A stretch of DNA of 10,366 nt from Chlorobium sp. GTDB lineage: Bacteria; Bacteroidota; Chlorobiia; Chlorobiales; Chlorobiaceae. The notes below the pieces were generated by a model. The model ran no database searches, was not told where the DNA came from, and worked only from the letters and a program-made list of their open reading frames with translations. The DNA lies in contig JANQFD010000117.1 in the NCBI GenBank assembly GCA_028278005.1, positions 1-10,366 of the forward strand, given 5' to 3'. Position 1 is the first letter of the stretch; each line of letters starts with the position of its first letter. This document shows, in pieces, positions 1-7,122 of this stretch. A program made the position numbers and the translations under genes.

Positions 1-13
1 TAGATCATCCCCC

Positions 14-1033
14 ATGCGAAAGCGGTCGTCTGTCATATACGTTTCATTGTTCACGATGCTTTGCCTGCTCATCGCTCCGGCTGCAGTTTGCAAAGAAAAA
101 AACACGCTCACCATAATGTGGTGGAACGTGGAAAACCTCTTCGATACGCTTGACGATCCGGAGACGAACGACGAAGAGTTCACTCCTTCAGGCAGAAAAC
201 GGTGGACCGAAAAGAAGCTCTTGCTGAAATACATGCGGCTTTCCCATATCATAAAGGTTGTCCGTCTTAAAACCGGCACATATCCCGATATTCTTGCGTT
301 TGCCGAGGTTGAAAACCGGAAGGTCTTCAACAAACTGCTATCCTTTCTGCCCGATAACGCCTACAAAACAGCATATCATGCCTCGGACGATCCGAGGGGA
401 ATCGATATAGCGCTTGCGTACGATTCGACAAGCCTCACCCTCAGACATGCCGTTTCCAGAAGCATCCGTCTCAAGGGAAAAAACACCAGGGATATTACCC
501 TTTACGATTTTGTCGCCGGTGGATCGCCTTTTTCCCTTATGGTGAACCACTGGCCATCCAGAGCGCTTGACCGAGCATGGTCGGAACCCCAAAGGCTGCT
601 TGCCGCAAGAAGCGCAAGATCAATCGTCGACAGTCTCTGGAGTACCGCAAATCCAGCAGACATTATCGTCATCGGTGATTTCAACGATGACCCTCATGAC
701 ACCTCGATACGGAGCATCATGAACGCTACGACCGATAAAACAGCGTTTTTGAAGAGTCCGGGGAACAAGCTTTTCAACTGCTGGGGATTGACCGGAGAAA
801 AAGGCAGCTGCTTTTTCATGGGAAAATGGCTGAAATTCGACCAGGTCATGGTATCTGCAGGGCTTTTCGACACAAAAGGGCTGTCGATAACAGATAGCGC
901 TTTCAGCTGTTTTTCGATACCGCATATGCGAACCGGAAAAAAACACCGCCCCTATGCGACATACCGGGGGCCGAAATTCCTCGGAGGTTATTCGGACCAT
1001 TTTCCACTGCTTTTCAAAGCCAGAGTACGCTAA
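14..1033 (+). CDS. Secreted endonuclease/exonuclease/phosphatase (EEP) family protein
   Basis: A 339-residue protein of the DNase I-like EEP superfamily, whose members hydrolyse phosphodiester or phosphomonoester bonds with a divalent metal. The catalytic landmarks appear in order: WNVENLFD (37-44; Asn for metal or phosphate), AEVEN (97-101; metal-binding Glu98), RGIDIALAY (128-136), NHW (178-180; catalytic His179), GDFNDDP (221-227; Asp222 and Asn224), FDQVM (275-279) and YSDHFP (326-331; general-base pair Asp328/His329). The active site therefore looks intact. Residues 1-25 form a basic start plus hydrophobic stretch ending APAAVC, a Sec signal; the Cys follows Val, so the lipobox is poor and lipoprotein status is doubtful. 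It probably acts in the periplasm or outside the cell. Substrate (nucleic acid, sugar phosphate or lipid) cannot be read. No clear ribosome site precedes the ATG. The family call is firm, the function open. Confidence 0.87.
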   Translation: MRKRSSVIYVSLFTMLCLLIAPAAVCKEKNTLTIMWWNVENLFDTLDDPETNDEEFTPSGRKRWTEKKLLLKYMRLSHIIKVVRLKTGTYPDILAFAEVENRKVFNKLLSFLPDNAYKTAYHASDDPRGIDIALAYDSTSLTLRHAVSRSIRLKGKNTRDITLYDFVAGGSPFSLMVNHWPSRALDRAWSEPQRLLAARSARSIVDSLWSTANPADIIVIGDFNDDPHDTSIRSIMNATTDKTAFLKSPGNKLFNCWGLTGEKGSCFFMGKWLKFDQVMVSAGLFDTKGLSITDSAFSCFSIPHMRTGKKHRPYATYRGPKFLGGYSDHFPLLFKARVR

Positions 1034-1201
1034 TGTAAATTACGCAACAAATCCTCAATCCCTTATGCTCCTTTCTTTGAAGAACTCAAGAGAAGTTGTA
1101 AATTCTCACTCGTTATGATCTTTTTGATTGTACTCCACATACACTCCGTCACCTTCTTTCACGGGTATACGTAACTGACCTGTGTTAGCTTGCCGACAAA
1201 C

Positions 1202-1216
1202 CTGAACGATGTTCAG
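1202..1216. promoter_or_regulatory. Perfect dyad CTGAAC-GAT-GTTCAG in the hppA leader
   Basis: Two perfect 6-bp inverted arms around a 3-bp centre lie 55 bp before the hppA ATG, in the 238-bp gap after the EEP gene. It could be an operator or a small hairpin in the leader transcript. I found no convincing -35/-10 pair in this gap and no T-tract after the dyad, so it is not a terminator. A 6-bp dyad can arise by chance; which factor, if any, binds it is unknown. Confidence 0.3.
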
Positions 1217-1271
1217 CAGTTCAATATCACGGTTGCTTTTTTACCACATGCAACTCTAACAAAAAACTAAC

Positions 1272-3347
1272 ATGGACAACCAATTACTTCTCTATGCAGT
1301 ACCCCTTTCCGGAGTCATTGCATTGTTGTATGCTTTATTCAAGGCGGGCTGGGTTTCAAAACAGGACACAGGAACCGAGGACATGGCAACCATCGCCGGT
1401 CACATTGCCGACGGAGCGGTTGCATTTCTTAAACGCGAGTACAAGGTGCTGGTTATTTTTGTCATCTCGGTTGCCATTCTGTTGGGATTCGCAAACAGTG
1501 GCCGGGCCGATTCTTCCCCGATTATCTCGGTTAGCTTTATTGTCGGCGCTCTCTGTTCGGGACTCGCCGGGTATTTTGGCATGAAAGTCGCCACCAAGGC
1601 AAATGTCAGAACAACACACGCTGCCCGCGAAGGGCTGTCGAAGGCGCTGAACATTGCTTTTTCCGGAGGTCTCGTCATGGGGCTGTCAGTTGTCGGCTTA
1701 GGTGTTCTCGGCCTTTCGAGCCTCTTTATCATCTACTCCGGACAGTTCAGTGAAATCTCTCAGGTTATCAATGTCATTTCGGGCTTCTCACTCGGCGCAT
1801 CGTCAATAGCGCTTTTTGCCCGCGTCGGGGGCGGAATCTACACCAAAGCGGCTGACGTGGGAGCAGATCTCGCCGGCAAGGTTTATGAAGGCATACCCGA
1901 GGACGACCCGAGAAATCCCGCTACGATTGCCGATAATGTCGGCGATAACGTAGGCGACGTTGCCGGTATGGGCGCTGATCTCTTCGAAAGCTACGTAGGC
2001 TCTATCATCGGCACCATGGTTCTCGGAGCAGCCTTCGTACCTGTATTCAATGAAATGGGCATTCTTTCAATATCTGCAGTCATTCTGCCGCTCGTTCTTG
2101 CCGCGGTCGGCATCATTGTATCGATAATCGGATCGTTTTTCGTAAAAGTCAAAGAAGGTGGTAATCCCCAAACCGGGCTCAATACCGGTGAGTTCGGCGC
2201 CTCTTTCATTATGGCAGTTCTGAGCTATTTCATCATCACGAATCTTCTGCCGTCGACCTGGACGGTAAGCGGTGTTACCTATAGCGCCTTAAACGTATTT
2301 TTCGCGGTCATTATCGGTCTTGCCGCCGGTGTTCTGATCGGGCTGATAACTGAATACTATTGCTCGACACACAACAAACCGGTTGTAGGCATTGCCTATC
2401 AGAGTGTAACCGGCGCAGCGACAAATATCATCGCAGGTCTTGGTACCGGCATGATGTCGACCGGCCTTCCCATCATAGTGCTTTCCATAGCGATTATCGG
2501 CTCTCATTATTTTGCCGGCCTTTACGGCATCGCCATCGCCGCACTGGGCATGCTGTCCGTAACCGGGATACAGCTTGCCGTTGATGCGTACGGACCTATC
2601 TCCGACAACGCAGGAGGTATTGCCGAAATGTCAGGCCTTCCACCCGAAGTGCGTGAAAGAACGGATAAACTCGATGCTGTCGGCAATACTACCGCCGCGA
2701 TCGGAAAAGGCTTTGCAATCGGCAGCGCCGCCCTTACCGCGCTGGCTCTCTTTGCGGCTTTCCGTCAACAGGCTGGAGTTGAATCGATCGACATATCGGA
2801 ACCGGTTATCATGGCGGGTCTTCTCCTCGGTGCCATGCTGCCTTTCGTGTTCAGCGCACTTGCAATGGGAGCGGTAGGACGCGCCGCAAGGGACATGATC
2901 ACTGAAGTCGGCCGTCAGTTCAACGAAATTCCCGGACTCAGGGAAGGAACCGCTCCGGCAGAGTTCGCTCATTGTGTCGATATTTCGACAAAAGCCGCTA
3001 TCAGGGAGATGATCCTTCCGGGCACGCTTGGCGTTCTGGTTCCTGTCGTTGTCGGCTTTGTGTCGAAGGACATGCTTGGAGGCCTGCTTGCCGGCGTAAC
3101 CTCTTCAGGAGTTCTGCTCGCTATATTCCAGGCAAACGCCGGAGGTGCGTGGGACAATGCCAAAAAACGCATCGAAGGAAACATCGAGTTCGACGGGGTC
3201 ACCTACGGAAAGGGAACCGAGGCACACAAGGCGGCCGTTGTGGGCGATACCGTCGGCGATCCTTTCAAGGATACCAGCGGGCCGAGTCTCAACATTCTCA
3301 TGAAGCTTATTGCCGTTGTCGCGCTTGTTATCGCGCCGCTTATTTAG
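1272..3347 (+). CDS. hppA: Membrane-integral pyrophosphatase (ion-pumping PPase), K+-dependent type
   Basis: A 691-residue multi-spanning membrane protein that couples hydrolysis of pyrophosphate to pumping of H+ and/or Na+ across the cytoplasmic membrane. Length and hydrophobicity fit the roughly 16-helix family. The PPi/Mg site is complete: DVGADLAGKV (195-204), the Asp-rich DNVGDNVGDVAGMGADLFE (221-239), VDAYGPISDNAGG (437-449) and the C-terminal GDTVGDPFKDTSGPS (658-672). At GNTTAAIGKG (471-480) the two diagnostic positions are Ala475 and Gly478; K+-independent enzymes have Lys and Thr there, so this one should need K+. Glu239, in the D-L-F-E of helix 6, sits where Na+-pumping enzymes carry their gate glutamate. 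From memory, a Chlorobium limicola relative was characterised as a K+-dependent, Na+-regulated H+ pump, so the transported ion should not be assumed. The ATG has no recognisable Shine-Dalgarno. A terminator follows, so it is probably monocistronic. Confidence 0.97.
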   Translation: MDNQLLLYAVPLSGVIALLYALFKAGWVSKQDTGTEDMATIAGHIADGAVAFLKREYKVLVIFVISVAILLGFANSGRADSSPIISVSFIVGALCSGLAGYFGMKVATKANVRTTHAAREGLSKALNIAFSGGLVMGLSVVGLGVLGLSSLFIIYSGQFSEISQVINVISGFSLGASSIALFARVGGGIYTKAADVGADLAGKVYEGIPEDDPRNPATIADNVGDNVGDVAGMGADLFESYVGSIIGTMVLGAAFVPVFNEMGILSISAVILPLVLAAVGIIVSIIGSFFVKVKEGGNPQTGLNTGEFGASFIMAVLSYFIITNLLPSTWTVSGVTYSALNVFFAVIIGLAAGVLIGLITEYYCSTHNKPVVGIAYQSVTGAATNIIAGLGTGMMSTGLPIIVLSIAIIGSHYFAGLYGIAIAALGMLSVTGIQLAVDAYGPISDNAGGIAEMSGLPPEVRERTDKLDAVGNTTAAIGKGFAIGSAALTALALFAAFRQQAGVESIDISEPVIMAGLLLGAMLPFVFSALAMGAVGRAARDMITEVGRQFNEIPGLREGTAPAEFAHCVDISTKAAIREMILPGTLGVLVPVVVGFVSKDMLGGLLAGVTSSGVLLAIFQANAGGAWDNAKKRIEGNIEFDGVTYGKGTEAHKAAVVGDTVGDPFKDTSGPSLNILMKLIAVVALVIAPLI

Positions 3348-3374
3348 TAACCTGTGACGAGTGACAGGTAACGA
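3347..3374. repeat. Four degenerate heptamers GTRACNN after hppA
   Basis: Starting at the last base of the hppA stop codon are four consecutive 7-mers: GTAACCT, GTGACGA, GTGACAG, GTAACGA. All share GTRAC. The outer units also make an imperfect hairpin, GTAACCTGT (3347-3355) against ACAGGTAAC (3364-3372), with one mismatch and an 8-nt loop, just upstream of the intrinsic terminator. It could be a short tandem heptamer of the kind that spreads between genes in some bacteria, or simply an extra 3' hairpin. Confidence 0.5.
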
Positions 3375-3377
3375 GAG

Positions 3378-3403
3378 GGCCCCGAAGATCCGGGGCCTTT
3401 TTT
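3378..3403 (+). terminator. Intrinsic terminator of hppA
   Basis: A perfect 7-bp GC-rich stem, GGCCCCG (3378-3384) with CGGGGCC (3391-3397), around a 6-nt loop AAGATC, followed directly by TTTTTT (3398-3403) and more T-rich sequence. This is a textbook Rho-independent terminator, 30 bp after the hppA stop, and it separates hppA from pth. Confidence 0.92.
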
Positions 3404-3464
3404 ATTTATTCCTTTTTTTAACATCTTAACAGCCATCAAGCCAACAAACCATCCAGCATACAGT

Positions 3465-4034
3465 ATGAAACTCCTCGTCGGACTGGGTAATCCCGAAAAA
3501 AGGCATGAAAATACACGCCACAATATCGGATTCGAGGTCATCGATGAACTGGCCCTCAAGTTTCAGACAGGCCTGACCTCAGGCAAAGGGAATTTTCATT
3601 ACGCAAAAGCTTCTCACCGCGGCGAATCGTTCATTCTGCTTAAACCCATGACCTACATGAACCTTTCGGGTCATGCAGTGGTTGCGGCAATGAACTTCTA
3701 CAAGATCGACATTGCGGATATACTTGTGATCTGTGACGATCTCAACATACCCCTGGGCTCAATTCGGCTTCGGGCAAAGGGATCGGGCGGAGGGCAGAAT
3801 GGTTTGAAACATATCATTCAATGCCTCGGAAGAGAAGATTTTGCACGTCTTCGTGTCGGCATCGGCAGGGATCACCCTACCGCATCCTACTCCTCTTTTG
3901 TGCTTGGAAAGTTCAGTGAGGAAGAGCGGAAAATAACCGACCAGGTTATACCTGGAAGCGCTGAAGCCGCCCTCGATTTTATTGAAAACGGCATCGAACA
4001 TGCCATGAACTGTTTCAACAGAAAAAACAGTTGA
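3465..4034 (+). CDS. pth: Peptidyl-tRNA hydrolase
   Basis: A 189-residue cytoplasmic enzyme that cleaves the ester bond of peptidyl-tRNAs released early from ribosomes, recycling tRNA. Family signatures are intact: the start KLLVGLGNP (2-10) with Asn9, TRHNIGF (17-23) with catalytic His19 (His20 in E. coli numbering), KPMTYMN (60-66) with Asn66, DDLNIPLGSIRLR (91-103) with the catalytic Asp, and GSGGGQNGLKHI (106-117) with Asn112. Length is typical (E. coli 194). The ATG gives the canonical N-terminus, although no Shine-Dalgarno is visible. It is isolated by the hppA terminator upstream, and its end faces the alpha/beta hydrolase end only 11 bp away. Confidence 0.97.
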   Translation: MKLLVGLGNPEKRHENTRHNIGFEVIDELALKFQTGLTSGKGNFHYAKASHRGESFILLKPMTYMNLSGHAVVAAMNFYKIDIADILVICDDLNIPLGSIRLRAKGSGGGQNGLKHIIQCLGREDFARLRVGIGRDHPTASYSSFVLGKFSEEERKITDQVIPGSAEAALDFIENGIEHAMNCFNRKNS

Positions 4035-4045
4035 GTCAATAGCGG

Positions 4046-4858
4046 CTAAGCAGTGCTCACCTGCATTATCGGCGCGCTGATCGAGTTACGAAGCATAAAC
4101 GCGATCGCTTTCGAATTGAACGCTTTCGGTTGATCCACATTGCATACGTGACCCGAGTTGTCGATGACGTCAAGATATGAGTTGCTGTGCTTCCTGACGA
4201 TATACTCAACTGCAGGAAGGAACATGTAATCCTCATCACCGGTGAGGTAGAGCGTGGGTATGCCGGTATCTTTTTCCTCGAAATATTTAAGCAGCGGATT
4301 CAGTTCGTAGGTTAGTTTGAACCAGCGCATGAACTCTTTCTGTGCCACCTTTTTTGCTTCGTTGACGAACAGGAGACGTGATTTTTTATGACGCTCCCTC
4401 GGCATGATTATCCATGCGAAAAAACTGTAGAGCCACATATACGGCACAAAACGCTTGAACGTATTACCGACAGCCACCAGAAATCTGGCTCGGACATTAA
4501 GACGGATAATCGCTCCCGCCATAACCATGGAACAAACCCTTTCAGGCACAAGTTCGCTGATCTGACGTATCAGTATGGTACCGAGCGAAACCCCGATAAA
4601 ATGAGCTTTTTCTATCTGCAGATGATCCAGAACCTCGATGATGTCGCGGGTAATGTCCTCGAAGCTGTACTGCCTTTTGGGTGAAAAATGCAGTCCCTTC
4701 GATTTTCCGTGACCTCGAAGGTCTACCATCAGTATGTTGAAGTGTTTCTTAAACTCTTTCACCTGAAGGAACCATATCGAAGAGCTCCCACCGGCCCCAT
4801 GAACAAACACAACCCAGGGAGCATGTTCAGACAATTCGTATGTCCTGTAGTGAAGCAT
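4046..4858 (-). CDS. Alpha/beta-fold hydrolase
   Basis: A 270-residue serine hydrolase of the alpha/beta superfamily. Visible are the oxyanion-hole loop VHGAGGS (19-25), the strand/loop VDLRGHGKS (45-53), the nucleophile elbow GVSLG (89-93; Ser91), the likely acid in GDED (207-210) and the catalytic His237 in NSGHVC (234-239). The catalytic triad therefore looks complete. Residues 120-165 form a lid rich in aromatic and basic residues that probably sets substrate choice. No signal peptide is apparent, so it is presumably cytoplasmic. It is the last gene of a leftward cluster, 44 bp after the RNA methyltransferase stop, and converges on pth. The ATG lacks a clear Shine-Dalgarno. Substrate is not deducible; esterase, thioesterase and C-C hydrolase activities all occur in this fold. 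Confidence 0.88.
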   Translation of the reverse strand: MLHYRTYELSEHAPWVVFVHGAGGSSSIWFLQVKEFKKHFNILMVDLRGHGKSKGLHFSPKRQYSFEDITRDIIEVLDHLQIEKAHFIGVSLGTILIRQISELVPERVCSMVMAGAIIRLNVRARFLVAVGNTFKRFVPYMWLYSFFAWIIMPRERHKKSRLLFVNEAKKVAQKEFMRWFKLTYELNPLLKYFEEKDTGIPTLYLTGDEDYMFLPAVEYIVRKHSNSYLDVIDNSGHVCNVDQPKAFNSKAIAFMLRNSISAPIMQVSTA

Positions 4859-4902
4859 AATAAAAAACAGAAAGCTTTGATTGTTCGCCGGTTACGATAC
4901 CT

Positions 4903-5442
4903 TTAGCCGGTTTTGTACTTTTTTATCAATTCATACAGCGCGATCCCTGCCGCAACCGATACGTTAAGAGAATGTTTTGTACCAAACTGAGGAATCTCGA
5001 GCACCTGATCGCACAACTCTAATACCTCGTCGTTGATGCCTTCCACCTCGTTACCGAGAATCAGACACATCGGAAAACTATTCCGGCTGACCTCGGTATA
5101 CGGTATGCTGTTTTCGGTGATTTCAAGCCCGCATATGGTAATACCCTGATCTTTTAATGTTCCCAGAATCTCGCCGGGATGAGTATAATACTCCCATTCG
5201 ACACTTTCCTGGGCGCCCAGCGCCGTTTTATCTATTTCCTTTCTCGGCGGTGTCGCTGTATAACCGGTAATAATAACCTTTTCTATCCCCGATGCATCCG
5301 CGGTACGAAAAATTGATCCCACATTATACATACTGCGGATATTGTGCATCAACACCGTGATCGGATGCTTGTCCTTTTTTGTGTATTCATCAACACTCAA
5401 ACGGGGCATTTCATCACCCCCTAACTTCCTGAACGCCTTCAT
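4903..5442 (-). CDS. TrmH/SpoU-family RNA 2'-O-methyltransferase
   Basis: A 179-residue SPOUT methyltransferase that would transfer a methyl group from S-adenosylmethionine to a ribose 2'-OH of tRNA or rRNA. The three SpoU motifs are present: NIRSMYNVGSIFRTADA (34-50; catalytic Arg46), LILGNEVEGI (126-135) and LEIPQFGTKHSLNVSVAAG (147-165), which make the trefoil knot and cofactor pocket. No N-terminal substrate-binding domain is present, so it is a minimal single-domain member. Start: the first ATG (5442) overlaps the hisC TGA as TGATG, suggesting translational coupling. A second ATG (5409) has a strong Shine-Dalgarno-like AGGGGGT (5417-5423). I kept the first because residues 5-20 (RKLGGDEMPRLSVDEY) align, from memory, with the conserved beginning of Bacteroidetes homologues (RKL..EL.R.SVEE). 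The exact RNA target is unknown. Confidence 0.9.
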   Translation of the reverse strand: MKAFRKLGGDEMPRLSVDEYTKKDKHPITVLMHNIRSMYNVGSIFRTADASGIEKVIITGYTATPPRKEIDKTALGAQESVEWEYYTHPGEILGTLKDQGITICGLEITENSIPYTEVSRNSFPMCLILGNEVEGINDEVLELCDQVLEIPQFGTKHSLNVSVAAGIALYELIKKYKTG

Positions 5443-6512
5443 CAGGTCATCATCCGCAGTTTTTCAAGAAGACAATCGTTTTCCTCTTTCAGTCCGATAT
5501 TGAAACGAAGACAGTTTTCCATGAGAGTGTAACCGGAAACATTTCTTACGAGAATGCCTTCTTCAGACAAAAAGGAAAAGACCTTCTTAGCGTCAGGAAC
5601 CCTGATTATAATAAAGTTTGCATCACTTTCGAACGCATGTATCCAGCCGATCTTCTTCATGGCTTCGGTTATTCGAAAGCGTTCGTCGAGAATATATCTG
5701 ACAGCATCATTGACAAGCGAGTAATTCCTCAGCACATGACTCAGCGTGATCTCGGCAAGTCTGCTGGAAGTGAACGGAATTTTCGGCTTGGCAATTTCCG
5801 ACAACAAACGCGGATTGGTGATGGCAAAACCTATCCTCATTCCGGCAAGCGCCAGTGCCTTGGACATTGTTCTCAACACAATGAGATTCGGCATTTCCCT
5901 GACAAGTCCGAGGGCTGATGTCTCCCTGGAAAATTCCACGTATGCTTCGTCAACCAGGACTATTGCATCCACCTCGGTGACGATACGGCGTATCTCTTCG
6001 TACGAGAGCGATTTGCTTGTCGGATTGTTCGGTGTTGAAAGAACGATCAAACCGGCCTCCTGCTCCTTTGCCTTGCGAATGATCTCCGGAACATCGAAAC
6101 CGAGATCCTCATGCATGGGAACAGCAACAATCTCAGCCTGAAGTAAGAGGGCAAGCTTTTCATAGAGCGAAAACGACGGCTCGGGAATCACAACCCTGCT
6201 TCCCTTTGCAAGACAGGCAAGAAAGATGGTATAGAGCATCTCGTTCGACCCGTTGCTCATCATAACCGAATCTGAAGATATACCGACAAACTCGGCATAC
6301 GCATCTATTCCCCTGTATGGCAGTATATCGGGGTAGCGATTCCATGGCTCGTGCTTGAACTCTTCCAGGATCGCGTCCTTCATCCATAAAGGCAGGTCAA
6401 AAGGACTTTCGTTCTGATTAAGCTTGATGTCCGCCTGCTGCCCGCCCTCAACTTTGTATGGCTGTATCTGCTGTAACGCAGGGTTTAATAACCGGCGTAG
6501 ATCTTTATCCAT
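5442..6512 (-). CDS. hisC: Histidinol-phosphate aminotransferase
   Basis: A PLP-dependent fold-type I aminotransferase that converts imidazole-acetol phosphate plus glutamate to histidinol phosphate in histidine synthesis. Numbering is from this ATG (356 residues). Motifs: LNQNESPFD (31-39), WNRYPD (57-62), SNGSNEM (86-92) in the PLP phosphate region, STPNNPTS (159-166), VDEAYVEF (187-194; Asp188 contacts the pyridine nitrogen), MSKALALAGMRIGF (216-229; Lys218 is the Schiff-base lysine, Arg226 binds phosphate) and CLRFNIG (334-340; Arg336 binds carboxylate). The frame also allows a TTG start at 6539, nine residues earlier. I chose ATG because family proteins begin close to the LLNPALQ..QPYKV segment, though neither start has a well-spaced Shine-Dalgarno. 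No other his genes are nearby; it heads a cluster with the RNA methyltransferase and the hydrolase. Some paralogues use other aromatic substrates. Confidence 0.93.
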   Translation of the reverse strand: MDKDLRRLLNPALQQIQPYKVEGGQQADIKLNQNESPFDLPLWMKDAILEEFKHEPWNRYPDILPYRGIDAYAEFVGISSDSVMMSNGSNEMLYTIFLACLAKGSRVVIPEPSFSLYEKLALLLQAEIVAVPMHEDLGFDVPEIIRKAKEQEAGLIVLSTPNNPTSKSLSYEEIRRIVTEVDAIVLVDEAYVEFSRETSALGLVREMPNLIVLRTMSKALALAGMRIGFAITNPRLLSEIAKPKIPFTSSRLAEITLSHVLRNYSLVNDAVRYILDERFRITEAMKKIGWIHAFESDANFIIIRVPDAKKVFSFLSEEGILVRNVSGYTLMENCLRFNIGLKEENDCLLEKLRMMT

Positions 6513-6611
6513 CCTTTCGGGTAATACGTTCGATTTCAAACAGGAAAATACTCTTTTTTGTCCTGCAACCTGCCGGTGAATATCTCTTTTTTACATATCC
6601 AATGCAAAAAA

Positions 6612-6642
6612 TTGTTGACTTATTGTTTTTTTTTCATAATTT
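6612..6642 (+). promoter_or_regulatory. Candidate sigma-70-like promoter of the ECF-like gene
   Basis: In the AT-rich gap divergent from hisC, two overlapping readings exist: TTGTTG (6612-6617), 17 bp, CATAAT (6635-6640); or TTGACT (6615-6620), 16 bp, TAATTT (6637-6642). The first has a near-perfect -10, the second a near-perfect -35. A T9 run fills the spacer. Transcription would begin near 6648, at the edge of the palindrome described next. Confidence 0.5.
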
Positions 6643-6647
6643 AAAAC

Positions 6648-6664
6648 AGGATAAAAATTATCCT
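6648..6664. promoter_or_regulatory. 17-bp perfect palindrome, Fur-type operator candidate
   Basis: AGGATAA (6648-6654), AAA, TTATCCT (6658-6664): two perfect 7-bp arms around 3 bp, just downstream of the candidate -10 and 10 bp before the AGGAGG. Read as a 7-1-7 site it matches the classic Fur box TGATAATnATTATCA at 11 of 14 defined positions. A repressor bound here would block initiation of the ECF-like gene. Binding by Fur itself is inference; another Fur-family or Rrf2-family factor is possible. The stem is AT-rich with no following T-tract, so it is not a terminator. Confidence 0.5.
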
Positions 6665-6673
6665 ATTTATAAA

Positions 6674-6679
6674 AGGAGG
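6674..6679 (+). promoter_or_regulatory. Consensus Shine-Dalgarno AGGAGG of the ECF-like gene
   Basis: AGGAGG is followed by AA and then ATGATG. Spacing is 2 nt to the first ATG (6682) but 5 nt to the second (6685), so the second is favoured as the start. It is the only full consensus site before a gene in this window, where most starts show none, which suggests efficient translation of this small regulator once transcribed. Confidence 0.75.
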
Positions 6680-6684
6680 AAATG

Positions 6685-7107
6685 ATGATCAAAATAAATA
6701 AAACACCCTTGGACATACTTGACGACATATACAGCCTTGCATACTGGATGACCGGCAGTGAAAAGGCATCGAATGATCTGGTTAACCAAACGTACTTGAA
6801 TATAGACGCGAAGACCGGTGAAACCGATATCCTGAAAATGTTCAGAACCTGCTATGTGGACAGTTTTGGACAGGATACGGAACTTGCTGTCAGGGATAAC
6901 GGAAACACTTCACAAAAGTCAGTTCTGAAAAACATCAGGGAAAGAGCGGCAGATGTAAAGCTTTCCGTCCTGCTGTCCGAGATTTCCGGCCTGAAACACA
7001 AACAAATCTCGGAGATCATGGGTAAACCCGTGGAAACAATACGGCTCTGGTTGTTCTGGGGCCGCAAGTTCGTAGCAAAAGGCAGTGTGCTTAAAGCATC
7101 TGCCTGA
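6685..7107 (+). CDS. Miniature ECF sigma-factor-like protein
   Basis: A 140-residue protein I read as a shortened ECF-type sigma-70 relative. Residues 9-40 (DDIYSLAYWMTGSEKASNDL, then VNQTYLNI) resemble sigma region 2.1-2.2, usually of the form LA..LTG....AEDLVQ.TFL. Residues 49-62 (ILKMFRTCYVDSFG) sit where region 2.4 usually reads WL..IARN...D. Residues 92-129 resemble region 4: LSVLLSEISGLKHKQISEIM followed by GKPVETIRLWLFWGRKF, a helix-turn-helix with the typical G(L).(H/Y).(E/Q)I..I.G.P..T(I/V)R pattern. Ordinary ECF factors have about 160-200 residues; here the 2.2-2.4 part and the linker are compressed. It may be a working minimal sigma factor, a DNA-binding derivative or a decoy. No anti-sigma gene is adjacent. 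It has its own promoter, palindromic operator, strong Shine-Dalgarno and terminator, so it is an independently controlled single gene. The family call rests on pattern only. Confidence 0.68.
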   Translation: MIKINKTPLDILDDIYSLAYWMTGSEKASNDLVNQTYLNIDAKTGETDILKMFRTCYVDSFGQDTELAVRDNGNTSQKSVLKNIRERAADVKLSVLLSEISGLKHKQISEIMGKPVETIRLWLFWGRKFVAKGSVLKASA

Positions 7108-7122
7108 TGCGCCTCTCCACAT

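Noticed and set aside
14..1033. Lipoprotein assignment for the EEP protein from Cys26
   Set aside because: The residues before the Cys are A-A-V, and Val at -1 does not fit the lipobox; an ordinary Sec signal is the safer call.
2969..3364. Long open frames on both strands inside the hppA end
   Set aside because: They are out-of-frame shadows of an intact, highly conserved pyrophosphatase; their Arg/Ser/His-rich products are typical of such shadows.
4046..6512. The leftward hisC, methyltransferase, hydrolase cluster as a novel pathway
   Set aside because: All three are common families without a shared substrate; close spacing supports cotranscription but not a common function.
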